Positions 50,883-63,402 of a DNA stretch of 64,000 nt are shown piece by piece (position 1 is the stretch's first letter; every line of letters starts with the position of its first letter). This DNA comes from Stratiolaelaps scimitus. Its lineage: Eukaryota; Arthropoda; Arachnida; Mesostigmata; Laelapidae. The position numbers and the translations under genes are program-made. The stretch spans positions 30,993,501 through 31,057,500 of the forward strand of contig JABWDB010000001.1 of assembly GCA_019614645.1 (NCBI GenBank), given 5' to 3'. Below the pieces are notes generated by a model. The model was given only the letters and a program-made list of their open reading frames with translations. It ran no database searches and had not been told where the DNA came from.

Positions 50883-53800
50883 GCACGAGCATCACAGACC
50901 AACCCTCGAATTGGTCCCATAAAATAAGACGTATATATATATATATATCAGCGAGTATATATCTGATATCGAAGTTCCCCTATCTGGACTTGCTATAAAG
51001 GAGCAGATATTTTGACGCGGCTGCCTGTGTCGACTCGCCTCAGCTAGCGTATTGCGAAGTCTAAGGTCACGAGTGCCATTCTCGTCGTTCCGTCCTCGTG
51101 CTAACCATAATAGAAGGAACTGCACCCTAACCGCAGTGGCACTGTTCAGCCAAATGTCGACAAAGGCCCCGAAATGAGATTCAAGCAAAACGCCAAAACT
51201 CGCCTGATAAAGTGAATCCAGCCCGCACGCATGGCAGCTGAGCCGGCCTCTCTATATCTCCCTCGCTCTCATCTGCATGCACGCATGTTTGTGTCGCTTG
51301 TGGGAACGCAGAGCTTGCCCGTCGCTGAGCGCCTGCCCTTCAGACCTGTGCTATACAGTTTAACATCATGGTAACCGAGTTAGCAGAGTGACTTACACGA
51401 TTTCATAGAACTCCGCGCGACGCAAGCTAACCTCTAATTGGCTACTTTCTTCTATTCCTGACAAGCTATGTGCTGAGCTTATCGGCAAAACGCTCTAAGA
51501 GTGTTCCCGACATGACCTTTGTTTGAGCAGTTCAAGGAAGTCAGGTCGACAAGTACAGGCTAGTCTCTCTAGGCTCTTATAACCAATGCTTCAGCATGTT
51601 TCGAGGTATATCGACTCTTGAGGTGAAGGACGCCAGCAGTTCTGACGTTAAATCACTTGGCCAAGGATCGGTTGTTACTCCTCTCTGTGTGCAACGAAGT
51701 CACGTCTTTGTTTCTTTGGCGAGCTTGGCACGTCAATGGGATTATCAAGCAGGAAGGCGGCGACAGGCTAGAGATGTCTGTATGTGCCTATATTGTCACG
51801 GATACAATAAACAAATTAATAAATAAAGCACCGCACATAATAAATAGAGCCACCCCTTTTAGATATTATCGGAATACGAACGATTTTCCCTCCTATGAAT
51901 CGTAACACCGCTATAAACACCCCAACTGTATAATATGCAAGCACTCAATAGACGGCCCACAGCCGTTGCAGGTGCGAGATAGAGGTTAGATCCCTAGAAG
52001 TAATACTATATATGTCCACATAGCAAAACAACAATAGTATCTGCCAATCTGATCGTAAATATCAATGTCAGTGCAGATCTACTCACCGTCCTCAATATCT
52101 ACATACGATCGCACATCTGCATGAAACGACACCGTAAATGATTTCCGCGGAGCTAGGCAGTAAATAAGTTACTATATATATATATATATTCTTACCATGT
52201 TTATATGAATTATTTTATTCACAAGTGGAACGAACACCGTCAGTTGTCAAACCGACCAACAACCAGTGCCTGACACCGTGAGTCCTAAGTGAAGTTAAGT
52301 AAAAGCTATAATATCGATCATATCGTTTCGTGCTCACAAATCGGTTAGATAAATTTATCGAATTGGATGTATCGTCGTTCATGTCAGGGCCGAGGTGCCC
52401 ATCTACGCTATCGTATCATATATTCGTTCTTATCCACCGTATACCATCGTGTATAGGTTGATGCTCTCTAGGACCTTAGACAATGTCCCTGCTAGATAAA
52501 TACAAAATACAGATAGCATATCGATGTGTGCATAAAACCCTCCACTAAACGCATCCTACGGGCTACGGAGTCTACGAACGCGCCTCATCTGCTGTGCGCC
52601 TCATCTATGTTTGCGCGCGGTCAATTCGAGAACTCGGTGAGCCATTCTTTCTGACCACTGAGTACGGTCGATAAACGCTGCGACTCGGCTATTTGGAACA
52701 CATGTCATGGGGCGTATGCGTTCCGCATTCTACTCCACGATGATTTTCGATGAGACGAGGTGTAAGCGTCATTTGTACGCTAGGCTACCGAAACAAAACT
52801 GCACGCCCGATATCTAGCTAGTTTTACTTCTACAAAAAACACCCTGCAGTGCATGGTTATATAGTGGCGGCTCACTGGATCGTGGCCGGCTGAACCCACT
52901 GGAGGGATTTCTTTTCAAACACTGGATGGCAGCTACCCTTCGCCGATTCTCCGTCCAGCCACCGTTGCATGCATGCACTTATGTAACCGGGAAAGAGAGG
53001 CAGAGTAGAGGTTCACATATTTCAAGGTAGCGCAATATCAGTCGGTATTGGAGAGTATATGGCTGGAAAGGCATACGTAATTCGTTCAGCGGTTGATAAA
53101 AAAAAAGTGACGTTGGACAGAGTGAATAATTTAAGGTGTTCCACGCGGAAGTTCTATCGATGCCGGGGCGGTAGCTAGCTGCAGGACAGAAATATTCTAC
53201 ATATGAAGATTACGTTTTTATGAGTCCTTAACTGAATACCTTAGACTTGTTGCGTTACGCTCTGGCTTGTGTTCGTGTTCTAACTGAAACCTGGCAGCGT
53301 TTCATTCTTTGATTATGGAAGAGAAACTAAATGTAATGTGACAATTTAAACACGATATCTACGCCAGCTAGAGTGACGATATATAGTCTGATGATGGAAC
53401 GTAACTAGATAGCGACAAAGCTCGCTCGTCTGACAAACTCAATAAACTTAAAGAAATCTCCAGACATGTTGAGTTGCGCGCTGTCTATGATGTCACCGTG
53501 GTGCTAGCCGCATGCGCACATTCATTTCAGTCGGACATTTTTATAAACCCCTTAGAGGGCTGCCACTAGATAATCGTCCAGGCTCATCATGCCTTGTGGC
53601 GGGATTCGATCTAAAGTCCTACGATTCATCGAGGCATCACATACTCGACGGAAGCAGGTCCTGCCTGGCGGCTTGACTCAGCCGACGGTAGAGGCATTGT
53701 AGTCGGCAATCAAGCCTAACACAAGTCGCTTCAATTAGCTTAGTTAGACCATACAACTGATACAAATCCGAGCCCGACTCGTCGGACTACCACGGACTAG

Positions 53801-55796
53801 TCACGTCATCACCGCGAATCGCCATCATCATCTTGCCCCATACCATCCCTATCGACTCGTCCAGTCGTCCAAGTACAGTGACGCTCGCTACATACGTAGA
53901 CTGCGCGATACAATGTCACGATTATCTGTTGAGGATGCGGCCGACAAGGGGTCGCGTTGCACCGTCCCCGTCCGTGTGGAGACGTCCTATTGACGTACTG
54001 AAGTTTGCTCCCTCGAGTTCCTGTTCTCGATCCCCCACCAGAGCTCGGCCTCAATGGGCATCACACCTATGCATCGTCTCCCGAATTGTCAGCCGCACAG
54101 GCTATTTACAGCGGCAGCTGATGATGGTAGAACACGGGAGCAAGCCGCCTTCACGAGCTTGAGGCCTACCAGGATACGGCACCTTCCACCAGACATGACA
54201 CATGCTGAGATAACGCCGGGCCGCCATGCTTACATGAGTGGTGTCGACGTTCTCTCTTCCAGCTGAATCGCGCTTCGTGTCACCGAGCGGCTCTCGGCGG
54301 CGCGGTAAGCAAATTCAGCAACCGTTCACGTTGGGGTATCCAGCATTGTGCCGCTGTATAGCCAGCTAGCTACTCGTATGCTAATAAATTGCTAATAAAC
54401 GCTGGCGTATCACTCTCCATTTCTCCGTGTCACTCGATTTGTGGGGGGCTGACCGTAGCGAGATATACAAAAAGGCGCACAAATATCCGGGAGATATATC
54501 GCATGTGGTGTTCGATACAGTATGCTATTGGATTATATGTTGTCGATCGTACAGGCTTGCCGGTTGAAGCAGAGAGCTTTACAAAAATGTCTGTTAAAAA
54601 ACGTAGAAAACACACACATTCATATTTATATGATTGACTGTGATCGTAAAAATAAATAATTTTCAACAGCTTTGTGTTGAACTCGAATCACAGTGCCTAG
54701 ATGCGTTGCAGCCAAATAACTTTTTTTAGCTGACCTGCCGCAGATTCACGCACGTTACAGCAAGGCATGACTATTGCTCAATTGCTCATGTGCTCACTGT
54801 TCAAAGCCAGGGGCAAATCAACAGGTTCGAACAGGAAGCTCGAGGCTGGCTTCGGAAAAGGTCATACCTGTATGAGAAATAATCCGCACGGCAAAAAACA
54901 AAGACACGCGCTCTTGGCCATAAGCTTAATAATGACAAATGCTGAATAATAAACGTTGACGACGAACACGCTACGCTCGGAGAGCATTCAGCCCTGTGAG
55001 GCATATTTCTTCTGCCGTAGTCTCAATAGGCCAGTGCGCGAAAGCTTACGCTGCTCCCTAAGTAGTGTCATAGTTCCCGAGCTGGCTCATTAAGCCACAC
55101 CGAACTACAATGTCGCTACTATGCCATATCATACAATAGGAAATAAGCCAGAAACTTCATCGTATGGAACCCACAAGTTATTGCTGCACAGTAGGGAGTA
55201 AGAGTAACGATAGAGGACGATATAATAGACATTAAATGCCATCATATTATAATATGAAGTACAACGGTATGAGGCGAATATTTGATTGTGAACAAAATTA
55301 GCAGCAAGTGAAATATCACCTCGAGGCGCCCGTCACGTTAACACTCATGTGGGCGGTTAGCTTTTAGGCGAATGCATACGATATCTCGTCGCATCGTTTC
55401 TTAGCTTTTGTCATGGGTAGCACGAAATGCATCTGAAGCTTGCTTCCGCTATCGCATAATGTGCTATGAGCAAATGAATTCACAGGATACACTCAGCCAT
55501 AAACTGATGTGTGAAAGCCCCCTGAGACCATACAACGTCGGGCTGCGACAATCAATTGGGAGTTTCGGGGCCGTCTCGAGTCGCCGTCTGCTGGACGACT
55601 CTACCCGTCGCGCTGTCTAAAACGCGCTTTAATATTGAAATCATATTGAAATCATTGACTTTTACATCAACGATGTAACGGTGATAGCGAAAATATCGCT
55701 TTTATGAACATTAGGACCGTTAGAATTGAGAACAGCACGCCTGCCTACGGGTTTTGTATCTCGAAACGATAGTATTGTTAAAAGGTGTCATTACAT
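50883..55796. other. Noncoding stretch without a supported gene
   Basis: Mostly AT-leaning sequence with scattered short repeats. A 109-codon + strand frame at 53833-54162 and a - strand one opposite it show no motif. Confidence 0.55.
52173..52190. repeat. (TA)n microsatellite
   Basis: About 9 TA units. Confidence 0.9.
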
Positions 55797-55865
55797 AGCT
55801 CAAATCATGCTAAAGACATCAAGTGAGTGTATACCCTCCCTTGATGCCCTTAGCATGATTTGGCT
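55797..55865 (+). ncRNA. Candidate pre-microRNA hairpin (69 nt)
   Basis: The arms pair as AAATCATGCTAA (55802-55813) with TTAGCATGATTT (55850-55861), 12 bp without mismatch. A 3x3 internal loop (AGA/CCC) follows, then CATCAAG (55817-55823) with CTTGATG (55840-55846), 7 bp. The terminal loop is 16 nt. Outside the long stem, AGCTC and GGCT add a few more pairs with one bulge. Total length and a stem of roughly 24 bp with one symmetric internal loop fit an animal microRNA precursor. The position, inside the inferred frequenin intron, is also common for microRNAs. I do not recognise either arm as a known family. Both strands can fold, so orientation is not certain. It could equally be a palindromic transposon remnant. 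Confidence 0.35.
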
Positions 55866-55987
55866 CTCCTTTTGTGTCTGGTCAACGGTACTAAGCTTTT
55901 CATGTATGACGAGTCAAATAATATCTCACAGGGGAATTTATCGCACTTTTTCACATAGACACAAAAATCGATTTACCTATATCTTTG

Positions 55988-55990
<3 letters not shown>

Positions 55991-56064
<74 letters not shown>
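55991..56064. repeat. (AT)n microsatellite, longest in the window
   Basis: Thirty-seven uninterrupted AT units (74 bp). Such runs are unstable, and their length is often unreliable in assemblies. It lies about 130 bp downstream of the 55797-55865 hairpin. Confidence 0.95.
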
Positions 56065-56066
<2 letters not shown>

Positions 56067-57069
56067 TATACCGCCGCCCAGGATTTATTTTTTAATTTAT
56101 GTTTTCAACGTTGAGTTCACAGTGACATCATACACGAACGTTGGCCACTCTCCTTTCGAGAGACTCAGGGAATGGATTTCTAGTGCTATCGCAAACGACC
56201 AACCGCTCGTACTGCTTCCGACCTATTAATGGTACAATCCCCTCACCGGAACTGCGATCAAGACCGCTAAAGCCACCCATGTGGACAGGACCAAACCTTC
56301 TATTGAGCCCCCGGTGGTTCCGAAAGATGAACGCATAGGTACCGCAAATATATATATATATAAGTCTCTTTATTATTTGTCATTCGCAATGGAAACGATC
56401 CTCTATTTGATATCGGCACATAAAACAAGGCGTACTCTCAGCTTCTTTTGGTCGCATACACCTTATTATTATATTATAGGGACCGGCCGTGTAGTGTGTC
56501 TCGCAAGCCGGAGTCGCATCGCAAGTATCAATCAAGCACAACGAACGGAACGAGATCTGAATCAGGCTCGACACATTCGGCTGATGAATTAAATGCACAC
56601 CCTGCCTTAAAGTGGAATTTGTTGTTTACACGTTACCAATAACTTCATTGACAAGTAGTCCATTGTTATCGACATTTTGCAATGTTTGCAATGAACACTA
56701 CAGGAAGTGCCATAGTAGAAATCCTACTTTGGGGCAACTTTACGAACCAAACATGCCCACGTATAGGATTCGGTCGCGCACGGTTGCCAGTTGCCGGTTG
56801 TCCAAGTGTTCGAGAAATCGTTTTATCAAATCGTTCCCTTTTTGTTCTCTCTTTCTCTCGTCCGCTTTTGGTAATCACCGACTAATCCGAAAGGTTATTT
56901 ACCACATTGCGAGGCCTCCCGTTGTACGAAACTTACGCTCTTACCGGTCGCGCACAGCATCGTTAACTGCTAGGAAACATCCGCCCACCAGTCAATATGC
57001 TTACAAAAGAGCTATGCCTCTTCAGAGACACAGAGGCAGAGAGACAAATAGATAGATGAGAGATAAATA

Positions 57070-57099
57070 GTGAGAGAGAGAGAGCGAGAGAGAGAGAGA
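57070..57099. repeat. (GA)n microsatellite
   Basis: About 14 GA units with one GC interruption. A second GA-rich block lies at 57707-57738. Confidence 0.9.
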
Positions 57100-58143
57100 A
57101 TGCCGCATGAACGGGACCCATCTACAGCGTTAGCCTTCTGGTGTTCGCACTGCTGAGACTCGTCGTTTCCACACCCGTCTCGGGTAGGGTAGTGTCCCAG
57201 CTCCTCGGGCGTTGTTGTTGACACTGCCGCACTACAGCTCGAATCCTAGCCAAGGAAAACAAGCCGGTCTGTGTACGTCTGAGGCATTACGACGAGTTGC
57301 GCAAAATGCGTATGCGCACCTGCCTCGACTGTTGCCGGCTTGACGTACGTCCCCCGCTACCTCGCAGCCTCGTGTCCCAACAACGATGAACGTCGACAGG
57401 GGAGCGGCGGCGGCAGCTGTTGCTGTGGAGCCTCCGCGAAAAATTACCTCTCAGGCATTCAGGGTGGACGGCATTAATACGCTCGCAAACGAATGTTTAT
57501 CCGTGACATGTAGTCAGTCGGCACTAACGAGACGTAAGCGAAAATCTGCTGTTACTCAATATCGCAGAATACGTAATCTCGATGACTAAATATTTGCCTC
57601 TAATGTCATGGGGAGAAATGCTTTTTTTTTATACTAGGGTCTACCAGATTGAAACGATGAAGCTCGCTATGCCTCAGGCCAACAAAAGCAAATATCTCCA
57701 AAATTCGGAGAGAGAGGAAGGGAGAGAGAGAGAGAGGAATAAGTGAACGAGCCCTTGAAGTTACACATACTCAACATGTCTACGCAAAAAATGAAGGCCT
57801 TAGAATTGGCCGAAGTTGACAGCAGATGTACGAGAAAAATTCAAGCATTCACTCGAGCGGGAGCCAATCCTTAGACATGCATTGAACTGCTTTGCGATGG
57901 AAGCCAATGGTAATACTTTAAATCGAGCAACCTACCAATTTCTGCGGTGGTGTCCTGCTCACTCGAGGATGCATGTAATAATAATCATCTCATCTTCAAG
58001 GACGTCGCCTAGAGTCGTAGCAAAAATAGCGCAAAAAAAACACACCACAACGTCGTTCGTGAGCGTGTCATCACCACAACACAGTAGTTCCATTTGAAGT
58101 GGCATTTGGCAGCCGGCCTACACTAGCGGGCGGCAAAAACGGC

Positions 58144-58640
58144 TCAGATTTGACGTTGACGAACCTTTTTATGAGGAGTAGACGTATATATATCTAACAT
58201 CTGGGTAACTGCGTCTTTTGAAGCCTTGTAGATTATTGCACTTTGGCCCGATTCGTGTTTCTCACAGCAAGTGGCTTCCACATAGCTTGAATCGATATGG
58301 GCATCAGCAAGCGGGACGTCAGGCAATCCTGTAACGTTGAGTATACGAATGGCGTCGTTGAGACGGGCAAGGGCTCACCCAGGAGAAATGTGACCGTCAA
58401 GTCTGTGGTCGGTTCGTGTTGAAAGCTTTTTAAGGTCGAACGCCAACAGGCGGCAGGAATATCTGGTGTTCACCATCACCCATTACATATGTGTGATGTA
58501 AATGGGTGTCATGTGCATTATGCATCGAGAACCCGCACTCACATGAGTGACCCTTCGGACGGTGTCATGAAATGGTTGTTTGTATCCATCTAAATACGGC
58601 AGACATTGTTTGAAATCTTCCCGCAAGTATTTTTTTATAT
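58144..58640 (-). pseudogene. Degenerate ACOT13-like hotdog acyl-CoA thioesterase
   Basis: Read on the - strand, three pieces in three frames fall in the order and rough spacing of the small hotdog thioesterase ACOT13. Piece 1 (about 58515-58635) contains FHDTVRRVTHVSAG then RCIMHM, like the family's F..VL.K...VSA..G...CEM. Piece 2 (about 58380-58420) contains TTDLTVTFL, like SVDMNITYM. Piece 3 (58144-58335) contains DAHIDSSYVE and AIIYKASKDAVTQ, like the C-terminal NKATGKLIAQG strand, then runs to a stop. The middle, where the catalytic HGG and Asp should sit, is badly eroded, with a stop codon and frameshifts, and no HGG is seen. Functional relatives hydrolyse medium and long acyl-CoAs as mitochondrial tetramers. 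This copy should be dead. Its compact layout without obvious introns fits a processed copy. The GTGAGT at the end of piece 1 could instead be a real donor, so a divergent spliced gene is not fully excluded. Confidence 0.5.
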
Positions 58641-58769
58641 ATATAATATAGCACAGTTAGTGAGCTGTCCTTGATAAGTATGAACTAGAGATGGGATTTT
58701 CCGAATGCGAACTTTTGCACCTCTAAATATTATGCCCACTATACCATAGAATGAAAAATGTTTCAGATC

Positions 58770-58832
58770 CAGTTTCTAGAATTGAAGCTAGAGAGTCAGG
58801 ATCTCGAACGCGGTAACCATTGGAGCAAACTT
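58770..58832 (-). mobile_element. Degenerate tRNA-like element (possible old SINE fragment)
   Basis: On the - strand, TTGCTCCAATGGTTACCGC (58810-58828) resembles an A box / D arm. GAGA and TCTC (58791-58805) pair around a 7-nt loop like an anticodon arm, and GCTTCAATTCTAG (58776-58788) is a weak B box about 41 nt downstream of the A box. Loop position 33 is not T and no acceptor stem closes, so a working tRNA is unlikely. It lies just upstream of the thioesterase pseudogene on the same strand. Confidence 0.3.
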
Positions 58833-61800
58833 GGATTGCTTCGAATTATGATATCTTCAGACGCTGGGGTTCATGAACGTCACCGGTTTCGGTATGATTC
58901 GAAATAGCGAAATTCATGAAAACTTCGTAGAATTTTTCAAAGGCTGATGCATTTCTTATAACTTGATTTCCTTTCTTGATAATCGTGATCTATGATATTA
59001 TTACAGATTCGTCTATATTGGATATTGCATTTCAATCCAGAGCAGTTTTTGTTAACTTGAATCAGGCGCTGCTAACACGCAACGCGCCCGTAAACGATGA
59101 TCACTCGATACATAATATAATGAAGCGTCTCAATCGGAGACGGCACGCGAAAGTGCAGCTTGCTTCGCAACAGGAACGGGCCATGAAAGTTTCATTTTTT
59201 ATGTCTGGTTACGAGAGGTAACCACATGTTAATATGTTTCTGATATACATGGCCGCCATATGTGTTGTAGATGCCATGTGTAAACTGCGATTCGATGTCT
59301 GCATACAACCGATTGCCTGTTCGGCTTCGATCACCATGACTGGTCTAGCAGTGCTCCAAAATTTTATCACCTATCTAGAATCTAAATTAAACAGAATATA
59401 TCTCTCTGGGGAGGGACTCGTTCGACCCTCGAGGGTGGTGTGATCATAGATACGGTGCAGCGCAGCAGAGGGCGGTTGAGTCCTGCGATCGACAATCCCC
59501 CAGTGCTTGTTGGCGAAGCGGGATTCATCGCAGGATTATTTGGGTTCTTGGAGCATATCGTTCATAATATATGTTTATTTGCAATAATAATAACAATAAA
59601 CATAATTTACAGGATATATTTGTTTATTTACAGTCACAAGCTAGATAGTGCAGCACATTACGAATGCTCGAAAGTTTAGAGTTTCGAGCACCGAACTTAT
59701 ATGCCTGCGCATCACTCTACAGAACCCTAACCAACTGAAGTAGGTCCCTAAAACTGTACGTGCTTCTGTATCATTCCGTCAGAGTTCGTAGGGATGGATA
59801 TTGTTATTGTATTTTCTGTAGAGGTTGACGCAGAGGTTTACCAGGCACATCCGGTGGACCTTCCCAACCGCAGAGGGCGACATTTGGTGTGGTGCTGAGA
59901 TATTTATGGCTCGTATTATTTTATTATGATTATTATTCGTGTTTTCCTGCAAAGATAATACATGTACAGCAGGATTAGAGGCGCACCTTGTAGGCTGAGT
60001 TACTGTCTTGTAGTAATTCTGTGCAGTGTTCCTCCTTCGAATGCATCCATGCTACAAGGTGCCGAAGAATCATAGAAGTATGGTTTGGTCAACATCTGAA
60101 GGAGTGGGCGGTTTAGATTTTTCTTTTGTAACACAACCGGTCCAAGTGCAAGTGGAACTTTTATCTGTGTCTTGCCGAGATCCCTAGAGACTCACAGGGC
60201 AGCGAGGACCAGCAAATCGTACCGGCTGGCACGAAGCAGGAAAATAGAGGACTGCCTCTGTGGGGATACCAGGATGTTGGGGGTGTATCTCACGGGTCGC
60301 TGCGTCAATTTTACGAGCTTCGCCTCAGATCGGCACACAAAAGCCGGTCGGCGGACAAACCTTTCCTAACCATATCATCGTTGAAGAACACTAAACCTAA
60401 AATATCTTGGGATATCAGTTCTATTCATAGAGAAAAACATCCATTGTAGTATATTTCGAGAATTCCCCCAAACAACTAGCAGCACACTTTTTTTCAACAA
60501 TTTCGCAAGCAACTGGAATACCTCTGTGGGGGTGCTCGTGCTGTGCCGTTTGCCCGAATGTTACTTGCAGCAGGCATGCAAATGCTGCGGAACTTCAAAC
60601 TTCAGACATTGGAGCTATTCGTTCAAATGCGGCAATCGTTTCAATAATTACACACTTGGAGAGTAACGATGAATTTCGCTCATACAATTTATATGACAGT
60701 TAGACTCACTGTAACTGCGAGTATCATTTGGCCCGTAGATAGATAGATAGATGGGTGCATTGGTTAATTACAAAACTGTAGCTATCACAACGCATACGTT
60801 CTCTTAAAGATCATGGCAAATTCGTAACGACTAGATCTGGACGGGGCTTGCTTTGATAGGCAGCTCGACCATAGATTTTGCATATCCGTTTTATACGGTG
60901 CGGAATAACATCCAAGACACCCGGATGCTTCCGTCGGAGGTACACATCGCAGTCTCTAGTGACAAGTTATCTATTGTTCAAAATTCATAGAGACTGCGAG
61001 AGAGAATTACACCTTGACTGCTACCCTGATCGTCCGGAGACCTTAACGGCCATTGGAAGGATACGCACAATAATACCAAAATATCAAACCATCCTCCTTC
61101 CAACCATCCCCCGCCCTAGTTCCCTCAACAGGGAATCATTACAGCGTCATCCGCAAACAAATATACTACATTTGTTGCAACAAATTGGAAAGGGTCTGCG
61201 GCAATATGCTGGAATGGTGCTACGCAAGGCAGGCACTAACTGGCTATAAGCTCCGGCCAGTGGATCAGACGCTATCGGCGGGCAGTGGCCGTGAATTGGA
61301 GAAGCCTTTTGAGTCAGCGACGCGGATGCAATATTTTTTTATATGCGATAGGCCTATAGAGAGGCCTATCCCGCTAGACAAAATATAATAGCGTCTTGTA
61401 CGCATTGGTGCGGTCGGTCTCTATAAAAGACACCAGGCCGAACAAGGCAGCGCACAGCTGTCGTTTCAGGCCCTCAGGCCCTGGGAGAAGGTCACATCGC
61501 TAGGATCCAAACGGCGCCCAACTCTCGTAGAATTTGGAAACAATGTGTCTGCCCATCTTAGACAATTTACTACCGTGCCGCATGTTGCAGCATATAACAC
61601 CTAATAGGGTGACCGGCTACAAGCGTCAATGAGTCGGTGCTGTCCCAAAGAAACATGATGGCCTTGCGTGAACAACATTAACCGAAAAATGTAAACAGCT
61701 TCGAGTATAGCTGTGCTTTTAATGGAGATAATCGTATGAATCCCTCAACTCTACCATGATATTATCCAATATGATTTATTATAGAATTGTCTAAGTACCG

Positions 61801-62149
61801 GTTGAAGTGGCACATCTTTAGAGTCACTTGTCCTTTCCACGCGACAATTTGCTGTCCTAGTGTTGTGCGTTGTGAGCCAGTGGATATTTCCTTTTCAGCG
61901 GCCTACGTACGACTTTCGCTTGCCGACTGACCCTCGCTGGCTGCCTGCGTACGATGTGTACTGGTCTGCAAGCCCTCCACTGCAAAGGACATGAGGACAG
62001 AGAGACACCAGCGAACAACACAGGATGCCAAACCATTGGCGTTCCTCGTTCGTGCTTGGCGTTCTCTGCACTCTTCTCAAGACAGAAGAGCGAAGGACCT
62101 CCCAGATACCCTCTAGCATTCCACTCAAAGCGGCCCCGCAGCCACCACT
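58833..62149. other. Noncoding stretch without a supported gene
   Basis: Holds a short (GATA)n at about 60738-60752, a 12-bp palindrome ACCCTCGAGGGT at 59425-59436, a 9-bp-arm hairpin GATAGGCCT/AGGCCTATC at about 61347-61370, and a reverse-transcriptase-like fragment rejected below. Confidence 0.5.
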
Positions 62150-63250
62150 GCACAGCTTCCCCACCGGCTAGCCTCGTGCTACCCGGTCAGCCCGCAATGA
62201 TAGCGTGTTCCTTTCTGTCGTTCTCTCTGCCTGTCTCTCTCCCTCGAGCAGCTCTCGCTGTGGCGATCTCAAATCCCCGGGATGCTCGAAAGCGATATGA
62301 ATCCCGGGCGGTGACTGCACGATTCAAGTTGCATACGCAGAGCGAGACAGGCAGAAGGCAGACGGATGGGCACACGTATAAACATGGCAGATATACTCTT
62401 CTAGATGTGCTCAGCAACGCACATACATGCGTATATACATATATATATATATATATATACGCGAGCACACACATCCACAGACAGACATATAGGAACACAC
62501 AAACACCGTTGACGCTATGGCAGCTCACTGCTAGCGGCGTCCGTTCTGCCCGCAGTGGGACCTCCGCGTTCATCCCTGGGTCTCGTCTCTCCGCGGTGGC
62601 GCATTCGGTGCCGGGTTCCGGCGGGTGGCGTCTTCGCACCGGCCAACGGCGTCGCACTCAGTCGCCAGCGGGAGGGCGATGGCGACGAAGACGGCAGAAG
62701 ACGGAGGTTCATTAATTTCATTAATTTTGCATAATTTGCTCCGCCAGGCTAGAGGGCTAGCGCGTTCGACCGCCAGCAACTGAGGTAGCCGACAACCGGT
62801 ATCTCTCTCCCTGTCTATCTCTCGGCCGGTGTCGCTCTGCAGGACCACGGCCACGGCACGTCATGCCTCGTCTGCTCCCCTCGCAAGATGATTTCGCCCA
62901 GCAAAGGGGCGTTGCCGAAGAGAGACCACCACGCTGTTGGCTGTCGGCTGCCGGCGTCGGGGCACAGGATGCGTTTTCTGGATGTTCGTCCTTTTCTCAC
63001 CCCCCCCCCGACGTCAGCAGTCAGTTCGCACTCGACACGACCAGGACGGTTTTCTGCCCAGCCAGAACGACAAGCGAACCAGCTGACTGACCCTCCCTTC
63101 ATCAGAGATATGACAAGAGAGAGTTTTGGCAGCGAGGCGTTGTGCGACCGTCCCGTCGATGGGCGGATGGGTATGTTCGCAGACCATACAACTCGTATGG
63201 CAAATCGTAGGAACGTTCCCGTACAACCGGGCGTCATAGAAATGTCGTAT
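62150..63250. promoter_or_regulatory. GC-rich island
   Basis: GC-rich and CpG-rich with overlapping open frames on both strands (the longest, 253 codons, is compositionally biased and contains translated (TA)n). No domain is recognisable. It carries a (TA)n at 62437-62460 and a run of Cs at about 63001. Confidence 0.2.
62437..62460. repeat. (AT)n microsatellite
   Basis: About 11 AT units inside a GC-rich island. Confidence 0.9.
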
Positions 63251-63350
63251 TGACATGTTATTATACACGGGCCGCCGTTTTGTGTTTGCTGTTGCTAATG
63301 AAGATCATCGTGATGGGACGGCGTCTAATGAATTTCGAGTGAACAGCTCT

Positions 63351-63351
<1 letters not shown>

Positions 63352-63399
<48 letters not shown>
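63352..63399. repeat. (TA)n microsatellite
   Basis: About 24 uninterrupted TA units. Confidence 0.95.

Positions 63400-63402
<3 letters not shown>

Noticed and set aside
61090..61180. Peptide VVYLFADDAVMI on the - strand, resembling a reverse transcriptase catalytic box
   Set aside because: A stop follows three codons later and neither flank shows other reverse transcriptase motifs. A short match of this size can arise by chance in six frames of 64 kb.
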